DNA of 64,000 bases from an uncultured Pantoea sp. (GTDB lineage: Bacteria; Pseudomonadota; Gammaproteobacteria; Enterobacterales; Enterobacteriaceae), in assembly GCA_913775175.1 (NCBI GenBank), contig CAJYKU010000038.1:1-64000 (forward strand), given 5' to 3'. This document shows positions 9,900-19,643 of the stretch, piece by piece. A model generated the notes under the pieces. That model ran no database searches. It saw only the letters and a program-made list of their open reading frames with translations, and was not told where the DNA came from. Each line of letters opens with the position of its first letter. Positions within the stretch are counted from its first letter, which is position 1. A program made the position numbers and the translations under genes.

Positions 9900-10667
9900 T
9901 TATCGTTTAAATTTGTCGCACAGCGCCTGTGTGGCGTGGCGAAATAGCCCCAGGTCGCTGCCCACCGCAACAAAAGTGGCTCCCCACTCCAGATAACGTC
10001 GCGCATCAGCCTCTACCGGTGCCAGAATGCCAGCAGGCTTACCTGCGGCGCGTGCGCGCTCAAACAGATATTTAATCACGTTCAATACTTCCGGATGTGC
10101 CGGCTGGCCAAGATAACCCAGCGCGGCAGAGAGATCGCCTGGCCCGATAAAAATGCCGTCAACACCCTCAACAGCGGCGATTGCATCGATATTTTCCACT
10201 GCCAGCGCGGTTTCTATCTGCACCATCAGCGTGATGTTATCGTTTATCGTGCTGTTGTAGTCCGGCAGAGTGCCGTACATATTGCTGCGATGTGAAACTG
10301 ACACGCCGCGGATTCCGGCAGGCGGATAGCGGGTTGACGCCACGGCACGCAGCGCCTGTTCTTCGGTTTCCACGAAGGGGATCAAAAAGTTATAAAAGCC
10401 GATATCGAGCAGGCGCTTGATAATCACTGGCTCGTTGCATGGCGGACGCACTACCGCCGCGCTGCTGCTGCCTTTCAGTGCCATCAGCTGTGGCACAAAG
10501 GTAGTGACATCGTTGGGCGCATGTTCACCATCCAGCACCAGCCAGTCAAAGCCAGCCAGCCCCAGCACTTCGGTAGTAAGCGGATTCGCCAGGGCGCACC
10601 AGCTGCCAATCAGGGTTTCTCCTGCCAGCAGGCGGCGACGAAAGGTATTTGGCCAGACATTACTCAT
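9900..10667 (-). CDS. garL: 5-keto-4-deoxy-D-glucarate aldolase GarL
   Basis: GarL cleaves 5-keto-4-deoxy-D-glucarate into pyruvate and tartronate semialdehyde. The protein is 255 aa (E. coli 256) and belongs to the HpcH/HpaI class II aldolases. GEHAPND (about residue 48) holds the catalytic histidine, VVRPPCNEP the substrate arginine, VQIE the metal glutamate near 154, and [10 protein letters not shown] the metal aspartate. AGGAG lies 8 bases before the ATG. It is 52 bp behind gudD and 19 bp before garR. In E. coli garL is in a separate garPLRK operon. Confidence 0.95.
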   Translation of the reverse strand: MSNVWPNTFRRRLLAGETLIGSWCALANPLTTEVLGLAGFDWLVLDGEHAPNDVTTFVPQLMALKGSSSAAVVRPPCNEPVIIKRLLDIGFYNFLIPFVETEEQALRAVASTRYPPAGIRGVSVSHRSNMYGTLPDYNSTINDNITLMVQIETALAVENIDAIAAVEGVDGIFIGPGDLSAALGYLGQPAHPEVLNVIKYLFERARAAGKPAGILAPVEADARRYLEWGATFVAVGSDLGLFRHATQALCDKFKR

Positions 10668-10719
10668 TCTGTTTACTCCTGTGAGTGACTACCGGCTCCT
10701 TTATCAGGAGCCAGATGCA

Positions 10720-12051
10720 TTAGCGCACCAGACAGGGACGCTTGTTATCAAAAGTCCAGTCCGGCACCAGAAACTGCATCGCCTGCGCATCATCACGCGC
10801 GCCCAGACCCTGTTTTTGATACAGCGCGTTTGCCTGCATGATGCTATCCATATCCAGCTCAATACCCAGTCCCGGTTTTTGTGGCACCTGTATCATGCCG
10901 CCTTTGATTTGAAACGGCTCTTTGGTCAGACGCTGATTGCCCTCCTGCCAGATCCAGTGGGTATCAATAGCAGTAATGGCGCCGGGCGCAGCAGCGGCAA
11001 CATGGGTAAACATCGCCAGCGAGATATCAAAATGGTTATTGGAGTGTGAGCCCCAGGTCAGACCAAACTCGTGGCACATCTGTGCTACGCGTACCGAGCC
11101 CTGCATCGTCCAGAAGTGCGGATCGGCCAGCGGGATATCGACTGACTGGAGCGCGAGAGTGTGTCCCATCTGACGCCAGTCTGTGGCAATCATGTTTGTG
11201 GCGGTAGGCAGGCCAGTCGCACGACGAAATTCTGCCATCACTTCGCGTCCCGAGTAGCCCTGTTCAGCGCCACAGGGATCTTCCGCGTAGGCCAGCACAT
11301 GCTTTAGCTGTTTGCCCAGCAGAATCGCCTCATTGAGTGACCAGGCTCCGTTAGGATCAAGTGTGATACGCGCATCCGGAAAACGGCTGGCCAGCGCCGT
11401 TACCGCCTCGGCCTCTTCGCCACCGCGCAACACCCCGCCTTTAAGTTTGAAATCATTAAAGCCATATTTGTCATAAGCTGCTTCCGCCAGACGCACTACA
11501 GCATCTGGTGTCAGCGCCTCTTCATGCCGCAGACGATACCAGTCACACGGATCGTGCGGCTGGCTCTGATAGGCAAGCGAGGTTTTGCGCCGATCGCCGA
11601 TATAAAACAGGTAGCCCAGCATTTCAACGCGATCGCGCTGCTGTCCTTCACCCAGCAATGAAGCCACATTGACACCAAGATGCTGGCCCAGCAGATCAAG
11701 CAGCGCGGCTTCAATACCCGTCACCACATGAATCGTGGTGCGCAGATCAAATGTCTGATTGCCGCGCCCGGAAGCGTCACGATCGGCAAACGTGCTGCGC
11801 ACCAGATTAAGAATATTTTTGTACTCACCCACGCTTTTATTCATAACCAGCGCAGCGGCATCTTCCAGCGTCTGGCGGATCTTCTCGCCGCCCGGGATCT
11901 CTCCTGCACCGGTATGCCCGGCATTATCTTTGATAATGACAATATTGCGGGTAAAAAATGGTGCATGTGCTCCACTCAGATTAAGCAACATACTGTCATG
12001 GCCGGCTACCGGTATAACCTGCATTGAGACAATCAGGGGTGTCTGACTCAT
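10720..12051 (-). CDS. gudD: Glucarate dehydratase GudD
   Basis: GudD removes water from D-glucarate (or L-idarate) to give 5-keto-4-deoxy-D-glucarate. It is a 443-aa enolase-superfamily enzyme (E. coli 446). Visible catalytic features are the KLKGG motif with the base lysine near 205, metal ligands in the LDPNGAW and [20 protein letters not shown] regions, HSNNHFDIS with the catalytic histidine near 338, and the [10 protein letters not shown] motif. The ORF is open to 12102, but AAGGAG lies 6 bases before the ATG at 12051 and E. coli GudD aligns from there. It is 10 bp behind gudX. Confidence 0.96.
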   Translation of the reverse strand: MSQTPLIVSMQVIPVAGHDSMLLNLSGAHAPFFTRNIVIIKDNAGHTGAGEIPGGEKIRQTLEDAAALVMNKSVGEYKNILNLVRSTFADRDASGRGNQTFDLRTTIHVVTGIEAALLDLLGQHLGVNVASLLGEGQQRDRVEMLGYLFYIGDRRKTSLAYQSQPHDPCDWYRLRHEEALTPDAVVRLAEAAYDKYGFNDFKLKGGVLRGGEEAEAVTALASRFPDARITLDPNGAWSLNEAILLGKQLKHVLAYAEDPCGAEQGYSGREVMAEFRRATGLPTATNMIATDWRQMGHTLALQSVDIPLADPHFWTMQGSVRVAQMCHEFGLTWGSHSNNHFDISLAMFTHVAAAAPGAITAIDTHWIWQEGNQRLTKEPFQIKGGMIQVPQKPGLGIELDMDSIMQANALYQKQGLGARDDAQAMQFLVPDWTFDNKRPCLVR

Positions 12052-12061
12052 TTCCTGCTCC

Positions 12062-13408
12062 TTATCTTTGACGGCGACCAAACGCCGGGCGCTTGCGATC
12101 AAATGTCCAGCCTGGTATCAGGTATTGCATTGCGGTTGCGTCGTTGCGCCCGCCAGCTGGTAGCGACTGATACAACTCATGTGCCTGCCGCAGACGATCC
12201 CAGTCCAGCTCAACGCCGAGGCCAGGTTTATCCGGCACGGCGATTTTGCCGTTGCGGATCTGCAGTGGCTCACGCGTCAGCCGCTGATCGCCCTCCTGCC
12301 AGATCCAGTGGGTATCAATCGCTGTTGGCTTGCCTGGAACTGCGGCGGCAACATGAGTAAACATGGCCAGTGAGATATCAAAATGGTTATTGGAGTGGCA
12401 GCCCCAGGTAAGTCTCCACTCGTCGCAGAGTTGTGCCACGCGCACTGCGCCGCTCAGGGTCCAGAAATGGGGATCGGCCAGCGGGATGTCGATGGCATTG
12501 AGCATGATGGCGTGACTCATTTCACGCCAGTTGGTCGCGATCATATTAGTGGCCACCGGCAGGCCGGTGGCGCGACGAAACTCCGCCATGACTTCGCGTC
12601 CGGAGTATCCCTGCTCAGCGCCACACGGATCTTCGGCGTAGCTCAGTACATCACCCATCCCCCGACATAGCGCTATCGCTTCATCCAGCAGCCAGGCCCC
12701 ATTGGGATCAACCGTGATCCGCGCATCCGGAAAACGCTGTTTTAGCGCCACTGCGCAGGCAATCTCCTCCTCACCCGGCAGCACACCGCCTTTGAGCTTG
12801 AAATCTTTAAAGCCATATTTATCCTGCGCCGCCTCCGCCAGACGAACCAGTGCACCGGACGTCAGCGTCTCCTGATGCCGCAACCGATACCACTCATGGC
12901 TGGCTCCCGTGCCACTGCGGTAAGGAAGCGTGGTTTTACTGCGGTCGCCAATGTAAAACAGATAGCCGAGTACCGTAACTTCATCGCGCTGCTGTCCCGG
13001 CCCCAGAAGTTCCGCAACAGGTACGCCAAGAAACTGCCCCAGCAGATCCAGCAGCGCCGCTTCCAGTGCCGCTACTGCATTGACACGCAGCTCAAAAGTC
13101 CAGGCGCCGTTGCCAAACGTCGTGAAATCTGCTGACTGATTGCCTTTATGCACCTGCTGCACCAGCCGATTCATTCGTGCGATCTGCTGCCCTTTAACCT
13201 GCGGAACAGCTGCCAGCAGGGTCTGATAGATAGTCTCTCCCCCTGGCGCTTCACCCACACCGGTATGACCCGCGCTGTCAGTCAGTATCACAATATTGCG
13301 CGTAAAGCAGGCATGATGCGCACCGCCAATGTTAAGCAACATGCTGTCGTAGCCGGCGACCGGGATCACCTGCATATCAGTGATCACCGGGGTGCTTTGT
13401 TCAGACAT
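12062..13408 (-). CDS. gudX: Glucarate dehydratase-related protein GudX
   Basis: A 448-aa enolase-superfamily paralogue of GudD, next to it in the operon as in E. coli, where GudX has only weak glucarate dehydratase activity. It keeps the same catalytic set: [32 protein letters not shown] and [10 protein letters not shown]. It differs from GudD mainly in the first 170 residues, where it has the segment [20 protein letters not shown]. The GudX-type signature residues assign it confidently to this subgroup. Why two copies are kept is unknown. They may form a mixed complex or widen the substrate range, but this is inference. It lies 9 bp behind gudP. Confidence 0.94.
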   Translation of the reverse strand: MSEQSTPVITDMQVIPVAGYDSMLLNIGGAHHACFTRNIVILTDSAGHTGVGEAPGGETIYQTLLAAVPQVKGQQIARMNRLVQQVHKGNQSADFTTFGNGAWTFELRVNAVAALEAALLDLLGQFLGVPVAELLGPGQQRDEVTVLGYLFYIGDRSKTTLPYRSGTGASHEWYRLRHQETLTSGALVRLAEAAQDKYGFKDFKLKGGVLPGEEEIACAVALKQRFPDARITVDPNGAWLLDEAIALCRGMGDVLSYAEDPCGAEQGYSGREVMAEFRRATGLPVATNMIATNWREMSHAIMLNAIDIPLADPHFWTLSGAVRVAQLCDEWRLTWGCHSNNHFDISLAMFTHVAAAVPGKPTAIDTHWIWQEGDQRLTREPLQIRNGKIAVPDKPGLGVELDWDRLRQAHELYQSLPAGGRNDATAMQYLIPGWTFDRKRPAFGRRQR

Positions 13409-13417
13409 AGCGGCTCC

Positions 13418-14764
13418 TTAAGGCTGAGGTTTCAGCTCAACACGTTTGATATCGCCGGTGATCACCAGGAAGCTAAAGGCGGCGACAAAGGCATGAATAC
13501 CGACATAGACCAGCGCGCCCTCAAATGAGCCGGTGGTAGCGATGATGTAGCCAATGGCAATTGGCGTAACAATGCCGGAGAAGTTACCGAACATATTGAA
13601 CAGACCGCCGCTCAGACCGCTAATCTCTTTCGGCGCTGTATCCGCCATCACCGCCCAACCCAGCGCACCGATGCCTTTCCCAAAAAACGCCAGCGCCATA
13701 AACAGCACTACCACCCACTCCGTTTCGGTGTAGTTGCACATCACCATGCTGATTGAGAGCAACATTCCCAGCACAATAGGCGTTTTACGGGCGATATTAA
13801 GCGAGCCGGTTTTACGCATCAGATAATCGGAGATGACGCCGCCCAGTACGCCACCCAGGAAACCGCAGATGGCGGGAATAGAGGCAATCATGCCTGCTTT
13901 CAGAATCGACATACCGCGTGCCTGTACCAGATAGACCGGAAACCAGGTGATAAAGAAATAGGTCAGGGCATTAACACAATATTGTCCGAGGTAGACACCC
14001 CACATCATTCGGGTAGAGAGCAGCTGTTTAATCTGGTGCCACTTTTCGCCACGGCTGACTTTACGCGCCTCTTTTCTGGCATCCATATTGATCAGCGCAC
14101 CGCCCTGCTCCATATATTCCAGTTCAGCCCGGTTAACTCCCGGATGATCGCTGGGATCGTGGATCACTTTTAGCCAGATAAAGCTGAGGATGATGCCAAG
14201 CCCCCCCATAAACCAGAACACATGTGCCCAGCCCACTTCTGCCACCAGCCAGCCCATAATCGGTGCAAAGATCACAGTGGCGAAATATTGCGCTGAGTTA
14301 AAGATAGCCACGGCGGTGCCGCGCTCCTGTGCCGGGAACCAGGCCGCAACAATACGGCTGTTACCTGGAAAAGAGGGTGCCTCCGCCAGGCCAACCATAA
14401 AGCGCAGCAGAAACAGTGACACCACGATACCGAATCCGCTAAAAAGATCGACAAAGCCCTGTAGCAGAGTAAACAGCGACCAGAGGAAAATACTCCAGAA
14501 ATAGACGCGCTTTGATCCAAAGCGATCCAGCAGCCACCCACCGGGGATCTGCCCAATCACATAGGCCCATGAGAAGGCAGAGAAGATATAGCCGAGTCCG
14601 ACGGAGTCGAGGCCGATATCTTTTGACATGGCGGAACCGGCAATGGAGATAGTGGCGCGGTCGCCGTAATTGAATGAGGTGACAATAAATAACATCACCA
14701 CGATCCAGTAGCGGGCGTTGGTGCGTTTCTGCACCGCCTCTGCAGCCTGGCTGAAACTATTCAT
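13418..14764 (-). CDS. gudP: Glucarate/galactarate transporter GudP (MFS)
   Basis: GudP is an inner-membrane proton symporter for D-glucarate and related sugar acids, in the anion:cation symporter family of the major facilitator superfamily. It has 448 aa with about 12 hydrophobic helices. The MFS loop motif GGWLLDRFGSKRVY lies near residues 80-93, and the family motif LAEAPSFPGNSRIVAAWFP near 125-143. The ORF extends to 14815, but AGGAG 7 bases before the ATG at 14764 and homology to E. coli GudP set the start. It is the first gene of a six-gene run. The garP transporter of the E. coli gar operon is not present here, so GudP may serve both substrates. Confidence 0.95.
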   Translation of the reverse strand: MNSFSQAAEAVQKRTNARYWIVVMLFIVTSFNYGDRATISIAGSAMSKDIGLDSVGLGYIFSAFSWAYVIGQIPGGWLLDRFGSKRVYFWSIFLWSLFTLLQGFVDLFSGFGIVVSLFLLRFMVGLAEAPSFPGNSRIVAAWFPAQERGTAVAIFNSAQYFATVIFAPIMGWLVAEVGWAHVFWFMGGLGIILSFIWLKVIHDPSDHPGVNRAELEYMEQGGALINMDARKEARKVSRGEKWHQIKQLLSTRMMWGVYLGQYCVNALTYFFITWFPVYLVQARGMSILKAGMIASIPAICGFLGGVLGGVISDYLMRKTGSLNIARKTPIVLGMLLSISMVMCNYTETEWVVVLFMALAFFGKGIGALGWAVMADTAPKEISGLSGGLFNMFGNFSGIVTPIAIGYIIATTGSFEGALVYVGIHAFVAAFSFLVITGDIKRVELKPQP

Positions 14765-15270
14765 GATGCACTCCTGAAATATAGCGAACGCTACATTCAC
14801 TCTGACTGCATACACATCGCGTTGGGTATCAGAATGATGTCGGGTTAAACACGGCGATTGTTGTTATGGCGAACATTGATGCGTCGTGACAGGTAACCAA
14901 ACCTCTAAGTCGGGATCAGTATAAAAACAGTGAGCAGCCGGAACATTGGAAAAAAGCCTGACAAGAACGGCGAAAAGAAATTGATTTTATGGCATCTGCA
15001 CATAAACCTGCGGTGTGGCTCACGAAACGCGCTTTTCAGCGCTGAAAACCGGGATAGCTTCGTCGCCAGAGGCCGGTTTTGTGAACATCTTCACTTGCTT
15101 TTGGTTAAACCCACTAAACCATTGGTGTAAACAGGCAGAATGCCAGACAGATGCACAATGCGTAGTCAGGTATGAGCTGCTTATACTGGAACTGGCTGAC
15201 ATTGATGACGTGATATGAACCACTCTTCATCGCACTGCTATGCTGCGCATAACTATCCGGAAGGTGAGTA
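14765..15270. promoter_or_regulatory. Divergent gudP/garD control region
   Basis: This 506-bp gap between the divergent gudP and garD start codons holds no supported gene; the small ORFs in it lack ribosome sites and overlap each other. It should contain promoters for both transcripts. In E. coli both gene sets are activated by CdaR (SdaR), but I do not know its site well enough to mark it. One strong CRP-type palindrome is listed separately. Confidence 0.7.
15080..15095. promoter_or_regulatory. Putative CRP-cAMP binding site
   Basis: TGTGA-N6-TCACT at this position matches the CRP consensus TGTGA-N6-TCACA at 9 of 10 core bases. It lies 176 bp before garD and about 315 bp before gudP. This would place sugar-acid catabolism under glucose repression. 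Confidence 0.6.
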
Positions 15271-16830
15271 ATGAACCGACCCGTTACAGATAAACCACGC
15301 TATATCAAAGTTCATGAAGCGGACAACGTTGCAATTGTGGTCAACGATCAGGGTCTGCCAGCAGGAACCTGTTTTGACGATGGGCTGCAGCTCACTGAGC
15401 ATGTGCCACAGGGACATAAAGTCGCGCTTTGCGATATTGCTCAGGATGCGCCAATCCTGCGCTATGGTGAAGTGATTGGCAGAGCACTGCGCCCTATCGG
15501 ACGCGGTAGCTGGATTGATGAATCGCTGGTCGCGCTGCCAGAAGCGCCGCCGTTGCACACTCTGCCGCTGGCAAACAATGTACCGCCAGCGCTGCCACCG
15601 CTTGAGGGTTACACCTTTGCGGGATACCGCAATGCCGATGGCAGCGTAGGAACCCGTAATCTGCTCGGTATCACCACCAGCGTGCACTGCGTTGCTGGCG
15701 TGGTCGATTATGTGGTGCAGCTGATAGAGCGCGACTTACTGCCGCGCTATCCAAACGTTGATGGCGTTGTCGCACTGAATCATCTTTATGGCTGTGGTGT
15801 GGCAATTAATGCGCCAGCCGCGGTAGTGCCTATCCGTACTATTCACAATCTGGCGCTCAACCCCAATTTTGGCGGAGAAGTGATGATCGTAAGCCTGGGG
15901 TGTGAAAAACTTCAGCCAGAGCGATTGCTTGCCGGCACGCCTGACGTACAGGCGATTTCACTTGATAACAACGATATTGTGCGGCTACAGGATGAGCGTT
16001 ATACCGGCTTTGGTGCGATGGTGGATGAGATCCTGCAGGTCGCTGAGCGCCACCTGAAAAAGCTTAATCAGCGCCAGCGCGAAACCTGCCCGGCATCAGA
16101 GCTGGTAGTGGGTACCCAATGTGGCGGCAGCGATGCGTTTTCCGGTGTCACGGCTAATCCGGCTGTGGGATTCGCCTCTGATTTGCTGGTGCGCTGTGGG
16201 GCTACGGTAATGTTTTCAGAAGTCACTGAAGTGCGTGATGCTATTCATCTGCTGACGCCGCGCGTGATTAATGAAGATGTGGGTAAACGTCTGCTGGAGG
16301 AGATGAGCTGGTATGATGATTATCTGAGTCAGGGCCAGACCGACCGCAGCGCAAATCCTTCGCCCGGCAATAAAAAAGGCGGGCTGGCAAACGTGGTGGA
16401 AAAGGCGCTGGGATCGATTGCAAAATCGGGGCGCAGTCCGATTAATGAAGTGCTGTCGCCAGGTCAGCGTCCGACGCAGCGCGGGTTGATCTATGCTGCT
16501 ACTCCCGCCAGTGACTTTGTCTGCGGCACACAGCAGATGGCCTCTGGAATTACACTTCAGGTATTTACCACCGGGCGCGGCACGCCCTATGGTCTGGCAG
16601 CCATTCCGGTGATTAAAATGGCGACCCGCAGCGCGCTGGCGCAGCGCTGGCACGACTTAATGGATATTAACGCAGGCACTATTGCGACGGGCGAAGAGAG
16701 CATTGAACAGGTTGGCTGGCGGCTGTTTAAGCTGATTCTGGAGATTGCCAGCGGGCGGCAGCAGACCTGGTCCGATCGCTGGGGGATACGTAATCAGCTG
16801 GCGGTATTTAATCCCGCGCCGGTGACCTAG
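15271..16830 (+). CDS. garD: Galactarate dehydratase GarD
   Basis: GarD dehydrates meso-galactarate to 5-keto-4-deoxy-D-glucarate, the same intermediate made by GudD, so both substrates converge on GarL. The protein is 519 aa (E. coli 523), in the UxaA/GarD family. The N-terminal SAF-like domain is at about 10-95. The long C-terminal catalytic domain has [14 protein letters not shown] (about 127-140), [30 protein letters not shown] (about 283-300) and [14 protein letters not shown], with cysteine and histidine residues that bind the metal. It is divergent from the gudP operon. A GGTGAG lies a few bases before the ATG. Confidence 0.95.
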   Translation: MNRPVTDKPRYIKVHEADNVAIVVNDQGLPAGTCFDDGLQLTEHVPQGHKVALCDIAQDAPILRYGEVIGRALRPIGRGSWIDESLVALPEAPPLHTLPLANNVPPALPPLEGYTFAGYRNADGSVGTRNLLGITTSVHCVAGVVDYVVQLIERDLLPRYPNVDGVVALNHLYGCGVAINAPAAVVPIRTIHNLALNPNFGGEVMIVSLGCEKLQPERLLAGTPDVQAISLDNNDIVRLQDERYTGFGAMVDEILQVAERHLKKLNQRQRETCPASELVVGTQCGGSDAFSGVTANPAVGFASDLLVRCGATVMFSEVTEVRDAIHLLTPRVINEDVGKRLLEEMSWYDDYLSQGQTDRSANPSPGNKKGGLANVVEKALGSIAKSGRSPINEVLSPGQRPTQRGLIYAATPASDFVCGTQQMASGITLQVFTTGRGTPYGLAAIPVIKMATRSALAQRWHDLMDINAGTIATGEESIEQVGWRLFKLILEIASGRQQTWSDRWGIRNQLAVFNPAPVT

Positions 16831-16844
16831 CAGAGATTATGCTT

Positions 16845-16864
16845 CCCGGCACGTTGATGCCGGG
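16845..16864. terminator. Stem-loop between garD and yqcA
   Basis: A 7-bp perfect GC-rich stem (16845-16851 with 16858-16864) lies 14 bases after the garD stop and 17 bases from the yqcA stop. It probably ends or stabilises both convergent transcripts; no T-run is present. Confidence 0.5.
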
Positions 16865-16881
16865 CGCATAAGGCGAATATT

Positions 16882-17328
16882 TCAGAGCAGTTTACCCCAC
16901 TCTTCAGCCCAGGGCGTGGTCACACTCTCCGGCTCCGGATGCTCGGTGGCATCTACCAGCAGCACATCACCGATACGCTGCGCCTGCTGTTCCTGCAGGG
17001 TGGCATCAAACGTTTTGCCTGCACCACAGAAATGCTGATAGCTGCTGTCACCAAGCGCTATCACGCCGTAGCGTAATGTGGGCTGATAACCCAGCTCATC
17101 GCGAATTTGTGCATGAAGGCGGGCAATATTATCGGGCAGATCACCCTGACCAGTAGTTGAAGTGACAATCAGTACGACATCGTTGCTATAAGCCTGCCAC
17201 TCTTTAAGTGTGGGATCCTCAAACACCTGCACATTGTGTCCCTGCGCCTGCAAAACCGGCTGCGCCTCTTCGGCGACCAGCAGTGCGTTGCCATACACCG
17301 TACCTGTAAAAATGCCAATCTTTGCCAT
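16882..17328 (-). CDS. yqcA: Flavodoxin YqcA
   Basis: A 148-aa flavodoxin-fold protein (E. coli YqcA 149 aa) that binds FMN and carries electrons in the cytoplasm. The phosphate-binding loop is GTVYGNA at residues 8-14. The other FMN loops are [11 protein letters not shown] near 56-66 and [15 protein letters not shown] near 90-104. Its redox partners are not established. It follows truC by 12 bp on the same strand, so yqcC-truC-yqcA form a probable operon, as in E. coli. Confidence 0.93.
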   Translation of the reverse strand: MAKIGIFTGTVYGNALLVAEEAQPVLQAQGHNVQVFEDPTLKEWQAYSNDVVLIVTSTTGQGDLPDNIARLHAQIRDELGYQPTLRYGVIALGDSSYQHFCGAGKTFDATLQEQQAQRIGDVLLVDATEHPEPESVTTPWAEEWGKLL

Positions 17329-17340
17329 TGCCTCGCTCCT

Positions 17341-18120
17341 CTACACTGTTGGCTTGTCCTGAACTGCCTCTGCATTAAACTCAACCCGGGGTACATCAGG
17401 CAACTTATCCTGCCAGTTAAACTGTTGCAGCATCTGCTGCCAGACCGCATCCAGCCCGGCACGGATCACCAGCGGCTCACCGGTAAAGGGATGCGTCAGC
17501 GAAAGCTCGCTGGCATGCAACATCAGGCGGTTCAGACCAAAGTGCGCCGACGCGCCGCGGTTTTGCCGCAGATCACCATGCGCACTGTCACCGATTATAG
17601 GATGACGCAGATGCGCCATATGGCGGCGCAGCTGATGTTTACGTCCGGTACGGGGTGCCATCTCCACCAGAGTATAGCGAGCGCTATTATATTTACCGAT
17701 AGCTGCCGGCATTTCTGTCTGCGCCAGTACCTGATAATCAGTGATGGCAGGCTGTGCAACCTGAGGTTCAGCCGAAAATTTATCCGCAATTTTATCCAGC
17801 TCTTCCATCAGCGGATAGTCGAGTGTGGCCGCGCCATCGAGCCAGCCGCGTAGCACAGCATGATAGGTTTTTTTGATCTGATGCTGTTCGAACTGCTGAG
17901 CCAGCAAACGCCCTGCTTCACTCGACAATCCCATCAGCAATACACCTGACGTTGGACGATCCAGCCGGTGTACGGTAAATACATGCTGACCAATCTGATC
18001 GCGCACTGTCTGCATCACAACAACTTTCTCTTTGCGATCCAGCCAGCTGCGATGCACCAGCCAGCCAGCAGGTTTGTTAACCGCGACCAGCCACTCATCC
18101 TGATAGATAATCTCCAGCAT
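17341..18120 (-). CDS. truC: tRNA pseudouridine(65) synthase TruC
   Basis: TruC converts U65 to pseudouridine in several tRNAs. The protein is 259 aa (E. coli 260), in the RluA family. The catalytic aspartate is in HRLDRPTSGVLLMG (about residues 51-64). GRKHQLRRHMAHLRHPIIGD (about 157-176) is the family C-terminal motif. Its ATG shares one base with the yqcC stop codon (TGATG), so the two are translationally coupled. Confidence 0.96.
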   Translation of the reverse strand: MLEIIYQDEWLVAVNKPAGWLVHRSWLDRKEKVVVMQTVRDQIGQHVFTVHRLDRPTSGVLLMGLSSEAGRLLAQQFEQHQIKKTYHAVLRGWLDGAATLDYPLMEELDKIADKFSAEPQVAQPAITDYQVLAQTEMPAAIGKYNSARYTLVEMAPRTGRKHQLRRHMAHLRHPIIGDSAHGDLRQNRGASAHFGLNRLMLHASELSLTHPFTGEPLVIRAGLDAVWQQMLQQFNWQDKLPDVPRVEFNAEAVQDKPTV

Positions 18121-18446
18121 CAGCGTGCTGGCTCCGCAAACAACGCATCCAGCTGGCGCAGCGTGGCCAGCAGATCAGCATAGCCTGACGTGGCGGGTGG
18201 TAATGCCACTTCGTAATAAGGTGCAACGGCAAAACTTGCTGGCAGTGGCGCGTCGGCGGCAATCAGCGCCGAGAGGCGGGGAATCAATACCCACTGCAGC
18301 CACTCCAGCGGAGCCATGGTATCAAGACAGAACGGCTGGTCGCTGTTAAAAGCTGCGGCATCAGGTGCATTCAGTTGCCAGTGATCATGTTCGCGCATGA
18401 CCGCTTCGACCTGTTGCAGTCGCTGAATAATAATGTGCGTCGACAT
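18120..18446 (-). CDS. yqcC: YqcC family protein
   Basis: A small protein of 108 aa (E. coli YqcC 109 aa) of unknown function. It carries the family core DTMAPLEWLQWVLIPRL followed by FAVAPYYEVALP. No signal peptide or membrane helix is visible, so it is probably cytoplasmic. It is coupled to truC by a one-base overlap, which suggests some link to tRNA modification, but that is only context. Its promoter must lie in the short gap between its ATG and the csrB terminator. Confidence 0.93.
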   Translation of the reverse strand: MSTHIIIQRLQQVEAVMREHDHWQLNAPDAAAFNSDQPFCLDTMAPLEWLQWVLIPRLSALIAADAPLPASFAVAPYYEVALPPATSGYADLLATLRQLDALFAEPAR

Positions 18447-18512
18447 GCGTCACCTCCTCTGAATAATGGGCGGCAAGCATACCATTACTCAGCGATGGCG
18501 CAAAAAGCGCAT

Positions 18513-18545
18513 AAAAAAGGGAGCACTGTTGTTAACAGTGCTCCC
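18513..18545 (-). terminator. Rho-independent terminator of csrB
   Basis: A perfect 12-bp stem (18519-18530 with 18534-18545) with a 3-nt loop is followed on the minus strand by six T residues (18513-18518). It is nearly identical to the E. coli csrB terminator. Confidence 0.95.
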
Positions 18546-18821
18546 GGTTCGTTGTGCAGCATTCCCGCCACCTTTGTGCTCCCTGCTCTTCCATGACAAC
18601 TCTTCCTGCGCCTTCCATTGCCTGCTTCCATACAGTATCCCTGGCATCCTGGCCCACCCTGCTCCGCAAGGCTCACATTCTCCATCCTGGAGGTGTCCTT
18701 TACTCAATCCTGAGTGTCCTGCTTCATCCTGAAGCCTTCCCTGTGACGTAAACTCCGTTACGTTCCCGCCTCCTGGCTGACATTCTCCTGAACGCCTCTT
18801 AATCCATAGCATCCTGCTAAC
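18513..18821 (-). ncRNA. csrB: CsrB regulatory RNA (CsrA-sequestering)
   Basis: CsrB soaks up the RNA-binding protein CsrA through many GGA-containing hairpin loops. On the minus strand this segment holds about 23 GGA triplets in roughly 310 bases, far above chance, many as CAGGA. Blocks match E. coli CsrB closely: AAAGGACACCTCCAGGATGG, the CAGGGAAGGCTTC region and the 3' end AACGAACCGGGAGCACTG. It lies between yqcC and syd as in E. coli and ends in a strong terminator. The 5' end is estimated from an alignment to E. coli and from a weak -35/-10 pair (TTGTCA, 17 bases, AGAATA), so 18821 is uncertain by some bases. E. coli CsrB is 369 nt, so this version is shorter. Confidence 0.94.
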
Positions 18822-18991
18822 GGCTGGTATTCTCTCAAAAACTGTCGTAATGACAAGTGAGTGAAAACCATTAATCAATCAAGTAGCGTGACTATTTATC
18901 AGAATAACGCCATAACCCCATGATTCAGTTTATCTTTACATTTAAAATTTATTAAAGCCCGGCTGATAAAATGTCAATCTCTCACAAAATT

Positions 18992-19009
18992 TGTAAGACA
19001 TCTCTTACA
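18992..19009. promoter_or_regulatory. UvrY (GacA) box upstream of csrB
   Basis: TGTAAGACATCTCTTACA is an 18-bp element matching the GacA/UvrY recognition palindrome TGTAAG-N6-CTTACA exactly. It lies about 170-190 bases upstream of the csrB start, the distance known for E. coli, and 5 bases beyond the syd stop. It is the expected activation site for phosphorylated UvrY, the partner of BarA. The 18822-18991 stretch between box and RNA is AT-rich and should hold the csrB promoter. Confidence 0.9.
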
Positions 19010-19014
19010 TAATG

Positions 19015-19581
19015 CTATGCCTGACTGCTGCTGAGACTGATAACAGGTTGTATACCATCAAGAAACTCGCTAAGCGACGCTGCCAGAACTTCACGCTGTT
19101 TACGGCCAGGCTCCTCAAGAATAACCTCCCCTGTCAGATTACAGACAGAGATAACCTCCTGTTCTGATTCAGTGGTGGCAAAAAACAGCGTCGGGCTCTG
19201 TTTCAGGCGACGTTTCATAACCAGATGACCGATCAGATTCTCCTGCAGGCGCGTAAAATCATCTTCACTCCACACCTGCAACATACTGACAGGCCGCTGA
19301 TGCCAGCGGGCATACATATCCCCGGCAAACTGCGTGGTGTAAAACGCGGTGATATCAGGCTGAAGCTGAATCTCCAGCGCGCGCTCCACTGCCGCCAGCG
19401 TCGCAGGCAGCGTAAAGGGTTGCGGCTGCCAGATAACCCTGTCAGCCAGCGTCGTTATGATACAGGGTGACGGAATATCCAGGAGTTCAGTACTGGCAGG
19501 ATTATGGTTGTGCTGTTGCTGCCAGCACGCAATATATCGGCTGGTAAAAGCGCGCAAAGCGTCAGCGGTGGGCTGCATCAT
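19015..19581 (-). CDS. syd: SecY-interacting protein Syd
   Basis: Syd is a peripheral cytoplasmic protein that binds SecY and is thought to check assembly of the SecYEG channel. The protein is 188 aa (E. coli 181), with family motifs PSPCI, [12 protein letters not shown] [21 protein letters not shown] and [19 protein letters not shown]. The first two codons are both ATG (19581 and 19578), so the start could shift by one residue. It is divergent from queF with only 62 bp between them. Confidence 0.94.
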   Translation of the reverse strand: MMQPTADALRAFTSRYIACWQQQHNHNPASTELLDIPSPCIITTLADRVIWQPQPFTLPATLAAVERALEIQLQPDITAFYTTQFAGDMYARWHQRPVSMLQVWSEDDFTRLQENLIGHLVMKRRLKQSPTLFFATTESEQEVISVCNLTGEVILEEPGRKQREVLAASLSEFLDGIQPVISLSSSQA

Positions 19582-19643
19582 TCATCTTCTCACGGTTATT
19601 CGGTTACACTTAGCCACTTTAACCTATGCCAGTGGTAACCATT

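Noticed and set aside
14830-15270. Small ORFs of 60-70 codons between gudP and garD
   Set aside because: They overlap each other on both strands, lack ribosome sites and resemble nothing I recognise; the region is better read as control DNA.
18485-18878. ORFs of 66 and 129 codons on the minus strand between yqcC and syd
   Set aside because: They lie inside the CsrB RNA. Their Gly/Glu/Arg-rich composition is a by-product of the GGA repeats.
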